Assembly (NCBI GenBank): GCA_018242295.1
Contig: JAFECE010000007.1
Coordinates: 186,001 to 250,000, forward strand
DNA length: 64,000 bases
Direction of reading: 5' to 3'
Origin: Pseudomonadota bacterium
GTDB taxonomy: Bacteria > Pseudomonadota > Alphaproteobacteria > Rhizobiales > Hyphomicrobiaceae
The notes beneath the pieces were generated by a model, which worked only from the letters and a program-made list of their open reading frames with translations, ran no database searches and had not been told where the DNA came from. Made by a program: the position numbers and the translations under genes. This document shows, piece by piece, positions 27,330 to 36,676 of this stretch. The first letter of the stretch is position 1, and every line of letters starts with the position of its first letter.

Positions 27330-28013
27330 GTGACGCTCACGGAACGCTACCGGCGTCCAGCCGACCTGCCCCCGAGGATTGCGGTGTTTCCGCTTCGTGG
27401 GGCGATCTTGCTGCCGCGCGCGACATTGCCGCTGAACATTTTCGAACCGCGCTATCTCGAGATGATCGACAACGTGATGTCGGGCGCGCGGATCATCGGC
27501 ATCGTCCAGCCGGTCGTATCGGGTGAGGATGATCAGGAAAGCCCAATCGAAAAGACTGCCGGGTTGCGCGCCGTCGGATGCGCCGGCCGCGTGACCTCTT
27601 ATCAAGAGCTCGACGACGGCCGTCTTATCATCACGCTCACCGGCATAACGCGCTTCCAGAGCGTCGGCGAAGCCGAAACCGAGAAGCCCTATCGCATCAT
27701 GAGCGTCAGCTACGACCGGTTCGCGAGCGACTTGACGGAAGGCCTCGGCGAAGAGCTCGTCGATCGCCAAAATCTTTTGCGTGTCCTGAAAACGTATCTC
27801 GAAGCCAACCGCCTGAAAACCGATTGGGCGACGATCCAGCGCGCTTCAAACGAATTCCTGATCAACGCCCTCTCGGTCATGTGCCCGTATGGCCCCGAAG
27901 AGAAGCAGGCCCTTCTCGAAGCAAAGGATTTGCGATCGCGCGCCGAGGTGCTCGTCGCTCTCGCCGAAATCGATTTGGCCTCGAACGGCAGCAGCGGCAC
28001 GACCCTGCAGTAA
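27330..28013 (+). CDS. Stand-alone Lon N-terminal (LAN) domain protein
   Basis: A protein of 227 residues with only the substrate-binding domain of Lon; no AAA or protease part follows. The start RIAVFPLRGAILLPRATLPLNIFEPRYLEM is the classic Lon-N strand pair. GCAGRVTSYQELDDGRLIITLTG and FQSVGEAETEKPYRI continue the fold, and a helical end lies at about 150-220. Such proteins are common in alphaproteobacteria next to CnoX and Trm112-type genes; the role is unknown, perhaps substrate delivery in protein quality control. Confidence 0.88.
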   Translation: MTLTERYRRPADLPPRIAVFPLRGAILLPRATLPLNIFEPRYLEMIDNVMSGARIIGIVQPVVSGEDDQESPIEKTAGLRAVGCAGRVTSYQELDDGRLIITLTGITRFQSVGEAETEKPYRIMSVSYDRFASDLTEGLGEELVDRQNLLRVLKTYLEANRLKTDWATIQRASNEFLINALSVMCPYGPEEKQALLEAKDLRSRAEVLVALAEIDLASNGSSGTTLQ

Positions 28014-28028
28014 ATCGGGAAGTTGTCG

Positions 28029-28256
28029 ATGAGTGAAACCGAAGAGACGGCGGATGATTCCGCGAATGCCGTCGATCCAAAACTTCTGGAGCTGCTCGTC
28101 TGCCCCTTCACGAAGACGCGTCTTGTCTACGACGCGAAGGCGGGTGAGCTGATCAGCAAGGCTGCAGGATTGGCTTTTCCTATCCGCAATGGCGTTCCGC
28201 TCATGATCGAAGAAGCCGCACGCAAATTGAACGATGACGATTTTCGGCGACTTTAA
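28029..28256 (+). CDS. Trm112/YcaR-type small zinc-ribbon-like protein
   Basis: A protein of 75 residues; the ATG at 28029 is taken over a TTG two codons earlier. The family core is [17 protein letters not shown], then [27 protein letters not shown]. Eukaryotic Trm112 activates several methyltransferases; bacterial members keep the fold but usually only one or two Cys (one here), so zinc binding is doubtful. It ends the prdX-cnoX-lonN run. Confidence 0.85.
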   Translation: MSETEETADDSANAVDPKLLELLVCPFTKTRLVYDAKAGELISKAAGLAFPIRNGVPLMIEEAARKLNDDDFRRL

Positions 28257-28335
28257 GGCGAGACGCGAAACAGCGTCGCAGCGCGCGAAAATTTTTTAGT
28301 TGCTGCTGCGCTGGTTTAACCACGTCTCTTTAGAT

Positions 28336-28350
28336 TCTGTAAAATACAGA
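28336..28350. promoter_or_regulatory. Inverted repeat in the kinase promoter region
   Basis: TCTGTAAAATACAGA is a perfect six-base inverted repeat with a three-base centre, in an AT-rich island (about 28287-28352). TAAAAT inside it could serve as a -10 element. It is a candidate operator or promoter for the histidine kinase gene. Confidence 0.35.
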
Positions 28351-28401
28351 GAGCTGACTGTCGCCCCGCATCCAGGGGCAAAAGCGTTGTTACAAAAACC
28401 G

Positions 28402-30300
28402 ATGTACACGCGGCCCGCCATGGCGGGCAAAGGCGCTGAACCGTCATCCCGCCCTGGGCGGCAGGCTGTCAGAGCATCACGCATGTGTGCCGCGATCGCG
28501 TTTTTCGCCGGCCTGTTGATGCTCGCCGGTAGCCTCGCTGCCAGCGGCGCGAAATACGACGCCGGTCTCGCGGTCGCAATCTTGGGAACCGCGCTGCTCA
28601 CAGGCGGAGCCGTCGCGGGCGTTCTCATGTCGCATGAATGGACAGGGACCATCGCTCGCGCTGTCCGGTTGCATCGACGCGATAAAGTCCGCAAACTCGA
28701 AGAAATGAAGGATGCGCATTGGCGGTTGTCGGATAACGCTGTTCGCTACCGGCAATTTCTGGATGCTCAGCACGATTTTGTCGTTCGTCACTCGCTCGAC
28801 GGCCGCTTGCGGTTCGCCAATCGCGCCTTCATCAGCGCTTTCGATGTCCGCGACGAAGACGTCCTCGGCTCGATCTATCGTCATCCGGTCATCAGAACGG
28901 AGGCGGCCGCCGGATCATCGCCGTCGGGACGGTGCACACTCGAGTTCGTAAAGACCCGCAACGGCAACCGATGGATTGCATGGATCGCAAGTGAAGTCAT
29001 CGGCGAGACAAGCGAAATCGAAATTCAGAGCGTCGGTCACGACGTCACCACCGAGCGCGAAATCGAGCAAAACCTCAAAGCGGCCCGCGACCGCGCCGAA
29101 GCCACGAGCCAAGAAAAATCGCGCTTCCTCGCGGCAATGAGCCACGAAATCAGAACGCCGATGAACGGCATCCTCGGCATGATCAGTCTCATGCGCGATA
29201 CGGGCCTCGACGGCGAGCAGGCGACGCAGGCTCGCGCCGTCGAAGAGTCCGCCCAGGCGTTGCTCGCCCTGCTCGACGACATCCTCGACTTCTCGAAAAT
29301 CCAAGCCGGAAAACTCGATCTGACCACGGACGTCTTTTCGCTGCAGAATTGTATCGCGCAAACACTGCAGCTCATGATGCCCGACGCCGCCGCCAAGCGG
29401 CTTGCACTCACATCCACGATGTCCAGCGCCGTGCCCGAGTGGGTGCGCGGTGACGAAATGCGGGTCCGCCAGATCATTCTCACTCTGCTTTCGAATACTG
29501 TGAAGCTCACCAAGGCCGGCGGCGTCGCCGTGCGGACCGAGCTTGATTTGAACAAGCCGAGCTTCCCGAATGCGGTCCGTATCGCCATCGAAGTTGCCGA
29601 TTCCGGCGCCGTCATCGCTCCGGATGCACCCGCCCGGCTTTTCGACGAGTTCGAGCAAGACGAAACTACGGCAAGCGATCCGGCGGACACCGGCCTCGGA
29701 TTGGCAATTGCAAAACGCTTCGCACAAGCGATGTCCGGCGCCATCGTCGCAGGCAAAGATCGTGCGAACGGAACCGCCTTTACAGCCGTTCTCGAACTTC
29801 AACGCGCTGAAGCTCCGGGCGATGCGGCGATCGAAGACACGGGCGCTGCCACTGGCTCCCTCCGCCGCCGTCCCTTCAGCGTTCTGGTCGCCGAAGATAA
29901 CCGCATCAACGCCCTCCTGGCATGCAAGGTCATCGAGCGCGCGGGTGGCAGAGCGACGGTCGTCGAAGACGGGCGCTCCGCTATAAAAGCGATGTGGGAA
30001 ACGATCGAAGGCAAACGGCCGGCGTTCGAAGTCGTTTTGATGGATCTGCAGATGCCCGGCATCGATGGGCTAACGGCCACGAAATCCATTAAGGCCCTCT
30101 ATTCGGAGCGAAAACCCCTTGGCCTGCCGTGCCCGCCGATCATCGCGTTAACCGCAAATGCCTTCCCGGAAGACCGGGAACGCTGCCGTTTGGCTGGAAT
30201 GGACGACTATCTCGCGAAGCCTTTCGACGCACGCGATCTCCATGATTTGCTGCTCAGATGGACGGGACCGAACCTCGGCGAAGCGACACCGGCCGCCTGA
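28402..30300 (+). CDS. Hybrid sensor histidine kinase with C-terminal receiver
   Basis: A protein of 632 residues from the ATG at 28402. The frame stays open to a TTG at 28300, but that lies upstream of an AT-rich promoter-like patch. Two membrane helices (about 28-48 and 54-76) precede a PAS-like domain (about 117-215), then HisKA with MSHEIRTPMNG (H248). The ATPase domain has an N box SNTVKLT (N365), a G1 box altered to DSGAVI (D400; second Gly replaced by Val) and an intact DTGLGLAI (from 429). The receiver has ED (498-499), D548 in LMDLQMPG and K606. The signal is unknown and no separate regulator gene is adjacent. Confidence 0.88.
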   Translation: MYTRPAMAGKGAEPSSRPGRQAVRASRMCAAIAFFAGLLMLAGSLAASGAKYDAGLAVAILGTALLTGGAVAGVLMSHEWTGTIARAVRLHRRDKVRKLEEMKDAHWRLSDNAVRYRQFLDAQHDFVVRHSLDGRLRFANRAFISAFDVRDEDVLGSIYRHPVIRTEAAAGSSPSGRCTLEFVKTRNGNRWIAWIASEVIGETSEIEIQSVGHDVTTEREIEQNLKAARDRAEATSQEKSRFLAAMSHEIRTPMNGILGMISLMRDTGLDGEQATQARAVEESAQALLALLDDILDFSKIQAGKLDLTTDVFSLQNCIAQTLQLMMPDAAAKRLALTSTMSSAVPEWVRGDEMRVRQIILTLLSNTVKLTKAGGVAVRTELDLNKPSFPNAVRIAIEVADSGAVIAPDAPARLFDEFEQDETTASDPADTGLGLAIAKRFAQAMSGAIVAGKDRANGTAFTAVLELQRAEAPGDAAIEDTGAATGSLRRRPFSVLVAEDNRINALLACKVIERAGGRATVVEDGRSAIKAMWETIEGKRPAFEVVLMDLQMPGIDGLTATKSIKALYSERKPLGLPCPPIIALTANAFPEDRERCRLAGMDDYLAKPFDARDLHDLLLRWTGPNLGEATPAA

Positions 30301-30388
30301 AGCGCAATGACGCGCGCCGTCGAATCTAAAAACTGTCACGGAATCGTGCTAGCGGCATCTGAGGCAACTGAGCAGGGAAGCTCCCTCT

Positions 30389-31357
30389 ATGTGGCAGTCG
30401 ATCGCAGACCGGGGCAGATGGCGGCCGGGTTTACCGGGAAAGATACCTGCGGGACTTGCCGCACTGAACGCCCTGAAGGCGCCCGCGCGCCGCTTCAGCG
30501 GTTTGCCACGCGACATCGAGCCCAAAATTTACGGCCGCGTCGGCAATCTCGAGGTCCGCTTGGCCCGCACGTGGGCCGAGATCAAGCTGGCACAGCGTCT
30601 GCGCTACCAGGTTTTCTACGAGGAAATGTCGGCGGTCCCAACGCGGCTTGCGCAGTTTCGCCGCCGCGATGAGGACGCCTACGACGCCCTCTGCGATCAT
30701 CTTCTCGTCGTCGATATCGATCAGACAAAGCCGGGACGCGCAGGCCGGCCCGAGAAGCCGAAAGTCGTCGGCACCTATCGCATCCTTCGCCAGGACGTCG
30801 CCGAGCGCGGCCCCGGATTCTACACGGCAGGCGAATACGATATTGCGTCTCTTCTCCGCCGCAAGGCCTCGACGCACCGCTTCATGGAGCTTGGCCGCTC
30901 ATGCGTCCTGGCACCTTACCGCAGCAAGCGGTCAGTCGAGCTTCTGTGGCACGGCCTTTGGACCTACGTCCGCGAAAATCGCATCGACGTCATGATCGGC
31001 TGTGCGAGCTTCGAAGGCATCGATCTTCAAGAACATGAAATGGCGCTGAGCTATCTGCATCATCGGGCAATGGCTCCCGAAGAGTGGCGCTGCCGGGCCC
31101 ACGATCGGCTCTATATCCCGATGGACCGCATGCCGCTCGCCGACATCAACCAGAAGGCCGCGCTGAAGGCGATGCCGCCGCTCATCAAGGCTTATCTGCG
31201 GCTTGGCGCTTATTTTGGCGACGGCGCCGTTCTCGACAAGCAATTCGGCACGACCGACGTTCTTGTCATCATGCCGGTAGCGAACATCGATCCGCGCTAT
31301 TTCGAACACTACGGCGCGCCGGAAGAAACCAAGAGCCGGATCGCGATCGACGCCTGA
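30389..31357 (+). CDS. olsB: Ornithine lipid N-acyltransferase OlsB
   Basis: A protein of 322 residues of the GNAT-like hemolysin/OlsB family. OlsB transfers a 3-hydroxyacyl chain from ACP to the alpha-amino group of ornithine, making lyso-ornithine lipid for the membrane. Core segments are LRYQVFYEEM (about 72-81), KVVGTYRIL, ELGRSCVLAPYRSKR (about 168-182) and IGCASFEG. The extra N-terminal 50 residues are basic. It lies beside the malic enzyme and mutS-glnD, the same setting as olsB in S. meliloti as I recall. The partner acyltransferase is at 46050. Confidence 0.87.
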   Translation: MWQSIADRGRWRPGLPGKIPAGLAALNALKAPARRFSGLPRDIEPKIYGRVGNLEVRLARTWAEIKLAQRLRYQVFYEEMSAVPTRLAQFRRRDEDAYDALCDHLLVVDIDQTKPGRAGRPEKPKVVGTYRILRQDVAERGPGFYTAGEYDIASLLRRKASTHRFMELGRSCVLAPYRSKRSVELLWHGLWTYVRENRIDVMIGCASFEGIDLQEHEMALSYLHHRAMAPEEWRCRAHDRLYIPMDRMPLADINQKAALKAMPPLIKAYLRLGAYFGDGAVLDKQFGTTDVLVIMPVANIDPRYFEHYGAPEETKSRIAIDA

Positions 31358-31380
31358 GCAGACTGCGCGTCTGCTCTTAT
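31356..31380 (+). terminator. Hairpin terminator at the olsB stop codon
   Basis: GAGCAGAC (31356-31363) and GTCTGCTC (31369-31376) form a perfect eight-pair stem with a five-base loop, then TTAT. The stem begins inside the olsB stop codon and ends against the convergent malic enzyme stop at 31377. Confidence 0.55.
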
Positions 31381-33650
31381 TCGCGGCCCGCCCCGTAGGC
31401 CGCAAGCGCCGCCATATTGACGATATCGGCGTCGGTCGAGCCAAACGTGCAGATCTGCACCGGATGCGAAAGACCGACAACGATCGGCCCGATGAGCGTC
31501 GCGCCTCCGAGCTCCTTCATCATCTTCGTCGAAATCGACGCCGCGTGAAATGCCGGCATGACGAGAACGTTCGCCGTGTCCGACAGGCGGCAAAACGGAT
31601 AGTGATCCATCAGCGAGCGATTGAGCGCAACGTCGGCAGCCATGTCACCGTCGTACTCGAAATCGACAAGACGCTCGTCGAGAATACGCACCGCTTGCCG
31701 GACCTTCTCCTGGCGTTCGCTCTTCGGCTGTCCGAAATTCGAGTAAGCCAATAGCGCAACACGCGGCTCAATACCGAAAGCACGTGCTGCACGCGCGGCT
31801 TCGACAGCGATATCCGCAAGCTGCTCCGCAGTTGGCAAGTCATGGATGCTGGTGTCGGCCACGAGAACGGCGCGGCCGCGGCTCAAGAGCAGCGAGACGC
31901 CGATGACGTGCCGTCCCGGCTTTTGATCCATGACGCGATGAACATCGGAATAAACGCTCGTCCAGTTGCGTGTGACGCCCGAAACCATCGCGTCCGCATG
32001 GCCGTGCGCCACCATCAACGCGCCGAACACATTGCGCTCATTAGTGACGAGGCGTTCGCAATCGCGCTTCAGATATCCCCGGCGTTGGAGACGCGAATAG
32101 AGATAATCCGAAAACTCTTCGAGGAAAGGCGACGCCGTGGTGTCGATCAATGCGAATTCTTTGCGCAGCGGAATGCCGAGCTCACGAAACCGCTCGGTGA
32201 CGACTTTCTTCGATCCGATCAAAATCGGCTGCCCAAAACCCTGCTGCAGAAACGTGTTGGCCGCACGGATAACGGCATGATCTTCACCCTCGGCGAACAC
32301 AACGCGTTTCGGATCGTTGCGGACCGCATCAAACGTTGATTGCAACCAGCTTGCGACAGGATCGAGGCGCCCCCTCAACCGTGCGACGTAGCCTTCCATA
32401 TCGACGATGGGATTGCGCGCCACACCGGAATCCATCGCCGCCTTCGCGACGGCAGCAGAGACGTGCGGCAAAAGCCGTGGGTCGAACGGCGCGGGAATGA
32501 TGTACCCCGGCCCAAACGTCGGACGCTCACCGAGAAAAGCCGCCGCAACCTTGTCCGGAACCTCGGCACGTGCAAGAGCCGCGATGGCTTCCGCCGCGGC
32601 GATCTTCATGGCGTCGTTGATCGTCGTCGCGTGAACGTCGAGCGCACCGCGGAAGATGAACGGGAAGCAGAGAACGTTGTTGACCTGATTGGGATAGTCG
32701 GAGCGCCCCGTCGCCATGACTGCATCCGACCGGACGGCCTTCACTTCTTCCGGCGTAATCTCCGGATCAGGGTTTGCCATCGCGAAGATGATGGGCTTCG
32801 GCCCCATCTGCGCTACCATCTCTTGCGACAGCACGCCGGCCGCCGAAAGCCCGAGAAAGATGTCTGCGCCTTGAATGACATCCGCCAGTACGCGCGCGTT
32901 CGTTTTCTGCGCAAACGGCGCCTTGTAGATGTCCATGAGTTCCTTGCGGCCCTCGTAGACGACGCCTTCGATATCACAGACGGTGATGTTCTCGCGCTTG
33001 ACGCCGATCATCACGAGCAGATTGAGGCAGGCAAGCGCCGCCGCGCCTGCGCCTGCGCAGACGAGCTTCACATCGCCGATGTCTTTCTCGACGACGCGGA
33101 GCCCATTCAGAATGCCCGCAGCTACGACGATCGCAGTCCCATGCTGATCATCGTGAAAAACAGGAATGTCGAGAAGCTCCTTCAGCTTCTCTTCGATGAC
33201 GAAGCAGTCCGGCGACTTGATATCTTCGAGATTGATACCCCCGAACGAGGGTCCGAGATAGCGCACCGAGTTGATGAAGGCTTCCGGGTCCGGCGTATCG
33301 ACGAGCAGGTCGATCGCATCGAGATCGGCAAAGCGCTTGAAGAGTGCAGCCTTGCCCTCCATCACCGGCTTTGATGCCAGCGCCCCGAGATTGCCCAACC
33401 CGAGAATAGCCGTACCGTTCGAAACGACGGCAACCAAATTCCCCTTGCTCGTATAGGTATAGGCGTCTCGCGGGTTTTCCGCGATCGCCAGCACCGGAAT
33501 GGCAACGCCCGGCGAGTAAGCCAGCGACAGATCACGCTGCGTCGCCAGCGGCTTCGTCGGCGTTATCTCGAGTTTTCCGGGTTTGCCGCCCGCATGGAAT
33601 GCGAGCGCTTCCTGAGCCGTGACTTGGGCTGCACGATGAGGGGAGGCCAT
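31377..33650 (-). CDS. maeB: NADP-dependent malic enzyme with phosphotransacetylase-like C-terminus
   Basis: A protein of 757 residues from the ATG at 33650. The N-terminal malic enzyme part (about 1-420) has SLAYSPGVAIP, GLGNLGALASKPVMEGKA and FHDDQHGTA, and a NAD(P) domain with CAGAGAAALA. The C-terminal part (about 430-757) resembles phosphotransacetylase, as in all MaeB/Dme proteins of this class, where it lets acetyl-CoA regulate the enzyme. It converts malate to pyruvate and CO2. It is divergent from mutS. Whether NAD or NADP is used cannot be read safely from the sequence. Confidence 0.95.
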   Translation of the reverse strand: MASPHRAAQVTAQEALAFHAGGKPGKLEITPTKPLATQRDLSLAYSPGVAIPVLAIAENPRDAYTYTSKGNLVAVVSNGTAILGLGNLGALASKPVMEGKAALFKRFADLDAIDLLVDTPDPEAFINSVRYLGPSFGGINLEDIKSPDCFVIEEKLKELLDIPVFHDDQHGTAIVVAAGILNGLRVVEKDIGDVKLVCAGAGAAALACLNLLVMIGVKRENITVCDIEGVVYEGRKELMDIYKAPFAQKTNARVLADVIQGADIFLGLSAAGVLSQEMVAQMGPKPIIFAMANPDPEITPEEVKAVRSDAVMATGRSDYPNQVNNVLCFPFIFRGALDVHATTINDAMKIAAAEAIAALARAEVPDKVAAAFLGERPTFGPGYIIPAPFDPRLLPHVSAAVAKAAMDSGVARNPIVDMEGYVARLRGRLDPVASWLQSTFDAVRNDPKRVVFAEGEDHAVIRAANTFLQQGFGQPILIGSKKVVTERFRELGIPLRKEFALIDTTASPFLEEFSDYLYSRLQRRGYLKRDCERLVTNERNVFGALMVAHGHADAMVSGVTRNWTSVYSDVHRVMDQKPGRHVIGVSLLLSRGRAVLVADTSIHDLPTAEQLADIAVEAARAARAFGIEPRVALLAYSNFGQPKSERQEKVRQAVRILDERLVDFEYDGDMAADVALNRSLMDHYPFCRLSDTANVLVMPAFHAASISTKMMKELGGATLIGPIVVGLSHPVQICTFGSTDADIVNMAALAAYGAGRE

Positions 33651-33844
33651 GCTGTTGGACCGTTCGTGAATTTTGTGCACTCGGGGCTTCCGAGGCACAC
33701 TTCAGGGGAAAAGAGCCGGCACGATAGGTTGCAGCAAACGATACGGCAACCTATGCATATCCGACGCTTGGATCGGGGCGGTGGAGCGCTTCATGCTGCG
33801 TCATCGATCAACGCCAATGAGGCAAATTGAAACGTAGTCACTTG

Positions 33845-36676
33845 ATGTCCAGAACCGGCGCGCAGCGCAAGAGCAGCCCAACCGAATCAGTACCGTCTGT
33901 GGCAGCCGAAGTGTCGCACAGCGATGGCGAAGCGGCTGTCTCGAACGAGGCGACGCCGTCGATGGCGCAGTATCTCGAAATCAAGGCAGCAAATCCAGAC
34001 AGTCTGCTCTGGTATCGCATGGGCGACTTCTACGAACTATTTTTTGAAGATGCGGTTACCGCCTCCGAAGCGCTGTCGATTGTGCTGACGAAGCGCGGCA
34101 AACATCGCGGCCAGGACATCCCGATGTGCGGCGTCCCCGTACACCGGGCCGACGAATATCTGCAGCGTTTGATCAAGAAGGGCTATCGCGTCGCCGTTTG
34201 CGAGCAGCTCGAAGATCCGGCCGAGGCCAGAAAGCGCGGCGCCAAAGCCGTCGTCAAACGCGATGTCGTCCGCCTCGTCACGCCCGGCACTCTGACAGAA
34301 GAGGCGCTCCTCGACGCCAAAGCCAGCAATTACCTTACCGCCGTTTTCGGCGCGAAGCCGTCCGCTCGAGGTGCGGATAACGCAGACTCGCGCGTCGCGC
34401 TGGCGTCCCTCGATATCTCAACAGGTGAGTTCGAGGTTGCCGAACTCTCCGCCCTCGATCTCGCGGGCGAGTTGATACGCTTGGCGCCGAGTGAAGTCCT
34501 CGCCGCCGACGATCTCCTCTCCGATCAAACCTTCACGAGAGCTGTCGAATATTCGGGCGGCAAGACCACGCCGGTCCCAACCGCATATTTCGACAGTGCG
34601 GCCGGCGCGCGCGATCTCAAGGCCTGCCTGGGCGTCACCGATCTCGCAGGCTTCGGCACCTTTTCGCGCCACGAACTCGCAGCCATCGGCGCCGTTCTGA
34701 AATACATCGACCTGACGCAAATGGGCCGCAAGCCCTTGATCCGCGCCCCGCGCCGGGCCGGCAGCGCCTCGCTTTTCATCGATGCCGCCAGCCGCACGAG
34801 CCTCGAACTTGTGAAGTCGTCCTCGGGCGATAAATCTTCGTCCCTGCTCGGCGCGATCGACCGCACGATAACAGGCGCAGGCGCTCGCGAACTCCTGGCG
34901 CGCATTTCGAGCCCGCTGACCGATCCTGCCGCCATTGACGCGCGCCTCGACGCCGTTGGTTTCTTGCTCGCCAACCGCCTGCTGCTGGATGACATCCGCT
35001 TTCGTCTGCGTGGAACGCCCGATCTCGCGCGGGCCCTGCCGAGACTGAGTTTCGGGCGTGGTGGCCCACGCGATCTCGCAGCCGTGCGCGACGCCATCGA
35101 AGCGGCCTCCGAATGCGCCAAAATGCTGTCAGAGGCGACGGCTCCGCTGCCCCTGGCGCCCGAGCTGCATTCGATCCGTACACGTCTGACCGTGGTTCCA
35201 GCATCGCTCAACGCCGCGCTTCAGAGCGCACTGGTCGATGATCCGCCGCTGTTGAAACGCGACGGCGGCTTCGTCAGAGACGGCTATAATCGCGATCTCG
35301 ATACCGCGCACGAACTGAGGAACGACAGCCGCCGCGTCATGGCGGAACTCGAAACGCGCTACATCGAAGAGACGGGCATCAAAGCCCTTCGTGTACGCCA
35401 CAACAATATTCTCGGCTTTTATATCGAGGCGACGCAGCTCAACGCCAAACCTCTGCTTTCGCCGCCCCTGTCGGAACGCTTCAAGCACCGGCAGACGATG
35501 GCAAACGCGGTACGATTCTCAACCGCGGAACTGCTGGAAACCGAAGGCCAGATCGCCTCTGCAAGCGAGCGCGCGCTGAACCTAGAGCAGGAAATCTTCG
35601 CGAGCCTCGCGCAAGACATCGGAGCCGCGAGCGAGACACTTGGCGCGGCGGCGGGCGCCCTCGCCGAACTCGACGTCTATGCGGCGCTCGCAACGCTGGC
35701 GCTCGAGCAGGGCTATGTGCGGCCGGTGACCGATCACAGCCCCGCATTCGAAATCCGTGGCGGCCGCCACCCCGTCGTCCAGCAGGCTCTGGCGAAGAGC
35801 AATGGCGCGGCATTTATCGAGAACGACTGCATTCTCGGAAAGGGTGGAGCCGATGCGCCGCCAGGCTTCGACGAACTTCCCGATGCGCGCATCTGGCTTG
35901 TCACCGGACCGAATATGGCCGGCAAATCGACATTCCTCCGCCAAAACGCCCTCATCACGGTGATGGCCCAGATGGGCTCATACGTGCCCGCACGCTCCGC
36001 CCACATCGGCATCGTCGACCGGCTGTTTTCGCGCGTCGGCGCCTCCGACGATCTGGCGCGCGGACGCTCGACGTTCATGGTTGAAATGGTCGAAACGGCC
36101 GCGATCCTTAATCAGGCGACGGAACGTTCCCTCGTCATCCTGGACGAGATCGGCCGCGGCACCGCGACGTTCGACGGCTTGTCGATAGCCTGGGCGACAG
36201 TCGAATATTTGCACGGAGTGACGAAGGCGCGGGCACTCTTCGCGACCCACTATCACGAGCTGACCGCCCTGGCGCGACGCCTCGATGGGATCGCGAACGT
36301 CACGATGGACGTTACCGAATGGCACGATAACATCGTTTTCCTGCATAAGGTTAAGCCCGGCGCCGCCGACCGCTCGTATGGTATTCAAGTCGCGAAGCTC
36401 GCGGGCCTGCCTGAAACCGTCGTCTCCCGGGCGCGTCAGGTCCTGGAGCGCTTGGAAAAGGCAGATCGCCGTCCACGCGTCGGCAACGAAGGTATCGACG
36501 ATCTGCCATTGTTCTCCGCGGCGCGGCCGACGGGCGCAGCCACCGGCAAGGAGCCTTCAGCCGTTGAAAAGCTGCTCGACGCCATGCATCCTGATGAGCT
36601 GTCGCCCAAGGCGGCACTCGAAAAGATGTATGAACTCAAGGCTCTTGCCGAAGCCCAGAAGAAGACGAAGCCTTGA
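33845..36676 (+). CDS. mutS: DNA mismatch repair ATPase MutS
   Basis: A protein of about 943 residues from the ATG at 33845; a TTG at 33827 with GAGG upstream is a real alternative. The mismatch-reading Phe-x-Glu is in MGDFYELFFEDA. The lever and clamp regions follow, then Walker A GPNMAGKSTFLRQ (about residue 690) and Walker B LVILDEIGRGTATFDG (about 765). The C-terminal helix-turn-helix tail ends in MYELKALAE. Longer than E. coli MutS, mainly by a polar N-terminal extension. Its stop overlaps the glnD start by four bases. Confidence 0.97.
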   Translation: MSRTGAQRKSSPTESVPSVAAEVSHSDGEAAVSNEATPSMAQYLEIKAANPDSLLWYRMGDFYELFFEDAVTASEALSIVLTKRGKHRGQDIPMCGVPVHRADEYLQRLIKKGYRVAVCEQLEDPAEARKRGAKAVVKRDVVRLVTPGTLTEEALLDAKASNYLTAVFGAKPSARGADNADSRVALASLDISTGEFEVAELSALDLAGELIRLAPSEVLAADDLLSDQTFTRAVEYSGGKTTPVPTAYFDSAAGARDLKACLGVTDLAGFGTFSRHELAAIGAVLKYIDLTQMGRKPLIRAPRRAGSASLFIDAASRTSLELVKSSSGDKSSSLLGAIDRTITGAGARELLARISSPLTDPAAIDARLDAVGFLLANRLLLDDIRFRLRGTPDLARALPRLSFGRGGPRDLAAVRDAIEAASECAKMLSEATAPLPLAPELHSIRTRLTVVPASLNAALQSALVDDPPLLKRDGGFVRDGYNRDLDTAHELRNDSRRVMAELETRYIEETGIKALRVRHNNILGFYIEATQLNAKPLLSPPLSERFKHRQTMANAVRFSTAELLETEGQIASASERALNLEQEIFASLAQDIGAASETLGAAAGALAELDVYAALATLALEQGYVRPVTDHSPAFEIRGGRHPVVQQALAKSNGAAFIENDCILGKGGADAPPGFDELPDARIWLVTGPNMAGKSTFLRQNALITVMAQMGSYVPARSAHIGIVDRLFSRVGASDDLARGRSTFMVEMVETAAILNQATERSLVILDEIGRGTATFDGLSIAWATVEYLHGVTKARALFATHYHELTALARRLDGIANVTMDVTEWHDNIVFLHKVKPGAADRSYGIQVAKLAGLPETVVSRARQVLERLEKADRRPRVGNEGIDDLPLFSAARPTGAATGKEPSAVEKLLDAMHPDELSPKAALEKMYELKALAEAQKKTKP

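Noticed and set aside
26655-27770. A 371-codon minus-strand open frame
   Set aside because: Spans the ends of two real plus-strand genes (CnoX-type and Lon-N) and shows no domain.
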